Part shown: in pieces, positions 13,158-15,407 of the stretch
How the letters are laid out: each line of letters begins with the position of its first letter
Position numbering within the stretch: the stretch's first letter is position 1
Origin: Candidatus Peregrinibacteria bacterium RIFCSPLOWO2_01_FULL_39_12
GTDB taxonomy: Bacteria > Patescibacteriota > Gracilibacteria > UBA1369 > LOWO2-01-FULL-3
Reading direction: 5' to 3'
DNA length: 15,407 nucleotides
Assembly (NCBI GenBank): GCA_001787455.1
Contig: MFXA01000035.1
Span: forward strand, 1,900-17,306
Translations under genes and position numbers: made by a program
The notes under the pieces: generated by a model
Database searches by the model: none
Told to the model about the DNA's origin: nothing
What the model saw: the letters and a program-made list of their open reading frames with translations, nothing else

Positions 13158-13598
13158 ATGTTTGCGATAATAGAAACATCCGGGAAACAATACATGGCGG
13201 AACAAGGGAAAACCTTGGAGATAGACCTTATTCAGGATAAAGAAGGCTCAACCATTACAATAGACAAAGTGCTTTTAATCAGTGGAAGCGGACTTCCGAA
13301 AATAGGAGTACCGTTTATTGAAGGAGCTTGTGTTACCGCAAAAGTTTTAAGCCATGGCAAAGGAGGAAAAGTAAGAACATTAAAATTTATTCCGAAAAAA
13401 AGACACACTAAAAGAAGAGGATACCGAGCGGATTTAACAACAATTGAGATTATAGAAATTAAGGAAGTTGTGGAAACACCAAAAGCAAAACCGACTGTCG
13501 AAACAAAACCTGTAAAAGAAGCGTCAGCAAAAAAAGTAACAGTTAAAAAACCTGCAGTAAGACGCGTAGCTAAAAAAACAGAAAAGAAAGTAGCTTAA
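13158..13598 (+). CDS. rplU: 50S ribosomal protein bL21 with basic C-terminal tail
   Basis: Binds 23S rRNA in the large subunit. Residues 1-103 are a full bL21: MFAIIETSGKQYMAEQGKTLEID, KVLLISG (37-43), VTAKVLSHGKGGKVRTLKFIPKKRHTKRRGYRADLTTIEI. Residues 104-146 add a Lys/Ala/Val/Pro-rich tail (KPTVETKPVKEASAKKVTVKKPAVRRVAKKTEKK) absent from standard L21 of about 103 residues; it is probably unstructured and RNA-binding. The frame is open back to an ATG at 13089, but the ATG at 13158 gives the conserved N terminus and lies downstream of the promoter. No rpmA (bL27) follows, although rplU-rpmA is one of the most constant pairs in bacteria. The TAA stop is shared, on opposite strands, with the convergent rluD (TTAA, 13595-13598). 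Confidence 0.94.
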   Translation: MFAIIETSGKQYMAEQGKTLEIDLIQDKEGSTITIDKVLLISGSGLPKIGVPFIEGACVTAKVLSHGKGGKVRTLKFIPKKRHTKRRGYRADLTTIEIIEIKEVVETPKAKPTVETKPVKEASAKKVTVKKPAVRRVAKKTEKKVA

Positions 13599-14317
13599 GC
13601 CAATTTTTCAAGAACATCCTTAAGATCATCACTCAACTCAGCCAGTACAGAAACGGTCTTTTTTGTTTTCGGGGATATAAAAGAAATTTCGTGCGCATGT
13701 AAGAACTGTCTTCTTAAACCAAACTTTTTTTCAAACACCGCATTTATTTTTTTCTTCCCGTAAGTCGAATCCATAATGACAGGATGCCCAATAGCAGACA
13801 TATGAACCCTAATTTGATGAGTTCTCCCGGTTTCAATCTTTACTTCAATCAAACTCGCCATAATGCCATTTGCCACATTGAATTCCTTAACAACTTTATA
13901 TTGAGAAACAGCTTTTCTTCCAAATTCTTCAGATTGAACCCACATTTTTTTTCTGTCATTCAAATTTCTGCCTATTGGTGAATCAATAATACCCTCGGGA
14001 TATTTAAGCTTCCCAAAAACAAGCGCAAAATAAATTTTATGAATTTTCCTTTCTTTAAATTGTTTTATAAGATTTTCGCGACCTTTTAAAGTTTTTGCAA
14101 TAATTAGTACTCCGGAAGTATCTTTATCCAATCTATGCACAATACCGGGTCTGTCAGATTCATGAAGCCCTTTGCTTATCTTATGCAAAACCGCATCGGA
14201 AATGGTTTTTCCGGCATATTTTCCGTTTTCCCCGGGATGGACAACAATTCCTGCAGGCTTGTCTATAACCATGCAGTCGGCATCTTCATATAGAATTTTT
14301 AAATCAGTTTTTTCCAT
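13595..14317 (-). CDS. RluA/RluD-family 23S rRNA pseudouridine synthase, no S4 domain
   Basis: Isomerises uridine to pseudouridine in RNA, most likely 23S rRNA. The 240-residue protein is the bare catalytic domain: VIDKPAGIVVHPG (17-29), PGIVHRLDKDTSGVLIIAK with catalytic D64, ERKIHKIYFALV, GRTHQIRVHMSAIGHPVIMDSTYG and FLHAHEISF. Typical RluD/YlyB proteins add an N-terminal S4 domain of about 70-80 residues; here the ATG at 14317 starts six residues before ILYEDADCMVIDKP and only 22 bases separate it from the upstream stop, leaving no room. RluA itself lacks S4, so the target base cannot be decided from sequence. Follows the TrmB-type regulator on the same strand, probably one transcript; convergent with rplU. 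Confidence 0.9.
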   Translation of the reverse strand: MEKTDLKILYEDADCMVIDKPAGIVVHPGENGKYAGKTISDAVLHKISKGLHESDRPGIVHRLDKDTSGVLIIAKTLKGRENLIKQFKERKIHKIYFALVFGKLKYPEGIIDSPIGRNLNDRKKMWVQSEEFGRKAVSQYKVVKEFNVANGIMASLIEVKIETGRTHQIRVHMSAIGHPVIMDSTYGKKKINAVFEKKFGLRRQFLHAHEISFISPKTKKTVSVLAELSDDLKDVLEKLA

Positions 14318-14339
14318 CCAGCGAATAATATATTAAATA

Positions 14340-15137
14340 TCAATTTTTATCACGCTTAACATTCTTATACATCCCACACACCACATCAAAAATCATCTTC
14401 TGCATATTGGCAATTTTTTGATCTTGAATCAAAACACCATATTCAGCGCCTTTATCCAAATGAATGATAGCAACCTTGTCATCATAAATATTCATCTGGT
14501 GGTCAAACAAACCGAAACAATCGGAAGAATCCACATATAAAATATCAGTCATACCCGAAGGAGAATTTTCATAATTTTCATCAAAAAATTTATGCACTTC
14601 CTTGGTATCGGGAACTATCGCCCTTAAAAGAATTTTTCTGCTCGAAATTCTGAAATTTTTATAATTTATCAAGAAATCTTTAAATCCAGCCTTGAGCCAT
14701 TTATGAAGACACAAATAAGCGCAAAACTCGCCCTTGGCACTCAAAGCATCGTACATAACATACTTTACACCTTCAATTCCGTCATGGTAGCCGACAACAG
14801 GTTTCTTAAAATCATAAAAACCTTTCAGCTCCCTAAATTTAGGTATTAAAGAAAGGATTTCATCTCTGTAATAACTAAACACCCTGCATTGACTGTCCAC
14901 ATATCCGACAAGACAATTGGGATCATTCGCTGTAAAAAAACTTACACCCCCGTTTTTACAAGATGAAACAAGCCCTTTTTTCTCAAGAGATTTTAAAATG
15001 GAATATGTGGTGGTTCTGTTCAATTTGGCTCTTTTTGCAATTACACTAACACCTTGATGACCGATACTTAAAAGCTCGGCATAAACCTTAGCCTCTCCGG
15101 GAGTTAATCCTATCTCCACTAATTTCTCCTCAATCAT
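14340..15137 (-). CDS. TrmB-family transcriptional regulator
   Basis: A 265-residue DNA-binding regulator. Residues 1-70 are a TrmB-type winged helix: LVEIGLTPGEAKVYAELLSIGHQGVSVIAKRAKLNRTTTYSILKSLEKKGLVSS, with the recognition helix near RTTTYSILKSL (41-51). A short linker is followed from about 110 (KKPVVGYHDGIEGVKYVMYDAL) by an effector domain resembling the PLD-like half of this family; the ligand is unknown. Such regulators are best known from archaea but are frequent in CPR bacteria. The ATG at 15137 is preferred to a TTG three codons earlier because it begins IEEKLVEIGL as relatives do. A strong promoter and an inverted repeat precede it, hinting at autoregulation. Six cysteines are scattered without a metal-site pattern. 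Likely co-transcribed with the pseudouridine synthase 22 bases downstream. Confidence 0.85.
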   Translation of the reverse strand: MIEEKLVEIGLTPGEAKVYAELLSIGHQGVSVIAKRAKLNRTTTYSILKSLEKKGLVSSCKNGGVSFFTANDPNCLVGYVDSQCRVFSYYRDEILSLIPKFRELKGFYDFKKPVVGYHDGIEGVKYVMYDALSAKGEFCAYLCLHKWLKAGFKDFLINYKNFRISSRKILLRAIVPDTKEVHKFFDENYENSPSGMTDILYVDSSDCFGLFDHQMNIYDDKVAIIHLDKGAEYGVLIQDQKIANMQKMIFDVVCGMYKNVKRDKN

Positions 15138-15146
15138 AAGAGACAA

Positions 15147-15172
15147 TTTATATATAAGAGTATAAATATAAA
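15147..15172. promoter_or_regulatory. Inverted repeat over the trmB-type gene's -10, candidate operator
   Basis: TTTATAT (15147-15153) and ATATAAA (15166-15172) form a 7-base inverted repeat with a 12-base gap covering the -10 box and predicted start site of the regulator's own promoter. Half-sites 19 bases apart suit a dimeric winged-helix protein, so autoregulation is a fair guess; the A+T richness makes chance occurrence quite possible. Confidence 0.3.
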
Positions 15173-15192
15173 ACCATCTGCCACGATGTCAA
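15165..15192 (-). promoter_or_regulatory. Promoter of the TrmB-type gene, TTGACA-16-TATATT
   Basis: On the minus strand a perfect -35 TTGACA (15187-15192) and a -10 TATATT (15165-15170) lie 16 bases apart. Transcription would start near 15158, about 20 bases before the ATG at 15137. Confidence 0.65.
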
Positions 15193-15208
15193 CAATACGA
15201 ATAGTTTC

Positions 15209-15228
15209 TTTCTCGAAAAAAAGAGAAA
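15209..15228. repeat. Inverted repeat between the divergent promoters
   Basis: TTTCTC (15209-15214) and GAGAAA (15223-15228) with an 8-base A-rich loop lie between the TrmB-gene -35 and the tyrS -35. The position suits a site touching both promoters, but the sequence is simple and may mean nothing. Confidence 0.25.
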
Positions 15229-15233
15229 AATCA

Positions 15234-15263
15234 TTGTTAAAAACATTCATTTCCGTCTACAAT
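15234..15263 (+). promoter_or_regulatory. Promoter of tyrS, TTGTTA-18-TACAAT
   Basis: A -35 TTGTTA (15234-15239) and -10 TACAAT (15258-15263) stand 18 bases apart. The start would be near 15270, leaving a leader of about 24 bases, too short for a T-box or other tRNA-sensing riboswitch. Confidence 0.5.
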
Positions 15264-15293
15264 TAGGCCATCCAATCTAATAAAAATTATAAA

Positions 15294-15407
15294 ATGACTA
15301 TAGATATAAAAACATTGCTTGGAAGGGGAGTAATAGATGTAATTGTAAAGGAAGATTTGGAACAGAAATTAAAATCCGGCAAAAAACTGAAAGTAAAACT
15401 TGGGATA
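15294..15407 (+). CDS. tyrS: Tyrosyl-tRNA synthetase, N-terminal 38 residues (cut by window end)
   Basis: Charges tRNA-Tyr with tyrosine in the cytoplasm. Only the first 38 codons are inside the window: MTIDIKTLLGRGVIDVIVKEDL then KLKSGKKLKVKLGI, which corresponds to the segment that in bacterial TyrRS runs into the DPTAPDLHLGH class I signature just after the cut. The match covers the N-terminal helix and first strand of the Rossmann domain, so the call rests on pattern memory over a short stretch; the HIGH motif itself is not visible. The ATG at 15294 is the only candidate and lies downstream of a good promoter. Divergent from the TrmB-type regulator. Confidence 0.78.
   Translation, partial: MTIDIKTLLGRGVIDVIVKEDLEQKLKSGKKLKVKLGI

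Noticed and set aside
1..15407. CRISPR array, insertion sequence, prophage or defence system
   Set aside because: No spaced direct repeats, transposase, integrase or defence-gene motifs were seen; the palindromic elements are too short to be insertion sequences.

Overview
The window looks like a piece of a small-genome, A+T-rich bacterial chromosome of the Candidate Phyla Radiation (Patescibacteria) type. Peregrinibacteria or a relative is my best guess, but this is inference. The reasons are a stand-alone TrbC/VirB2-like pilin, very dense packing with many 4-19 base gene overlaps, weak or absent Shine-Dalgarno sites, household genes without their usual neighbours (no rpmA beside rplU), and domain losses in UvrC and RluD. 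TGA is a true stop: folE, pabA, obg and pth all end in TGA at the start of the next gene or promoter, so the UGA=Gly code of Absconditabacteria/Gracilibacteria is not used.

Layout. 1-1346: the 3' part of a family-4 glycosyltransferase (cut by the window edge), facing a small secreted/membrane pilin-like protein. 1385-3547: der with its own promoter and 5' hairpin, convergent with a nucleotidyltransferase-like gene. 3593-5740: uvrC, with a GNAT acetyltransferase-like domain inserted in its nuclease half and no C-terminal HhH domain. 5757-6944: thiI (minus strand), divergent from a six-gene folate operon. 7022-10993: folP, PTPS-III, folK, folE, pabA, pabB, each overlapping the next. 11015-11101: tRNA-Leu(CAA), minus strand. 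11222-13598: obg, pth and rplU. 13595-15137: an rluD-type pseudouridine synthase and a TrmB-type regulator (minus strand). 15294-end: the first 38 codons of tyrS. No stretch over 300 bases lacks a gene.

How the genes work together. The folate cluster covers GTP to dihydroneopterin triphosphate (FolE), a direct jump to 6-hydroxymethyl-dihydropterin by a PTPS with a Cys-Glu active site (replacing FolB), pyrophosphorylation (FolK), aminodeoxychorismate synthesis (PabA/PabB) and condensation to dihydropteroate (FolP). pabC, folC and dihydrofolate reductase genes are not in the window. The rest is translation, RNA modification, ribosome assembly and repair.

Most interesting: (1) the UvrC-GNAT chimera; (2) a palindromic element (two 3-base-loop hairpins about 14 bases apart) inserted in frame inside folP and pabB, with a look-alike in der, like Rickettsia palindromic elements; (3) the CExxHGH PTPS in an operon without folB; (4) back-to-back extended -10 promoters between thiI and the folate operon; (5) GCGAAGC mini-hairpins in the der leader and against the tRNA-Leu 3' end.
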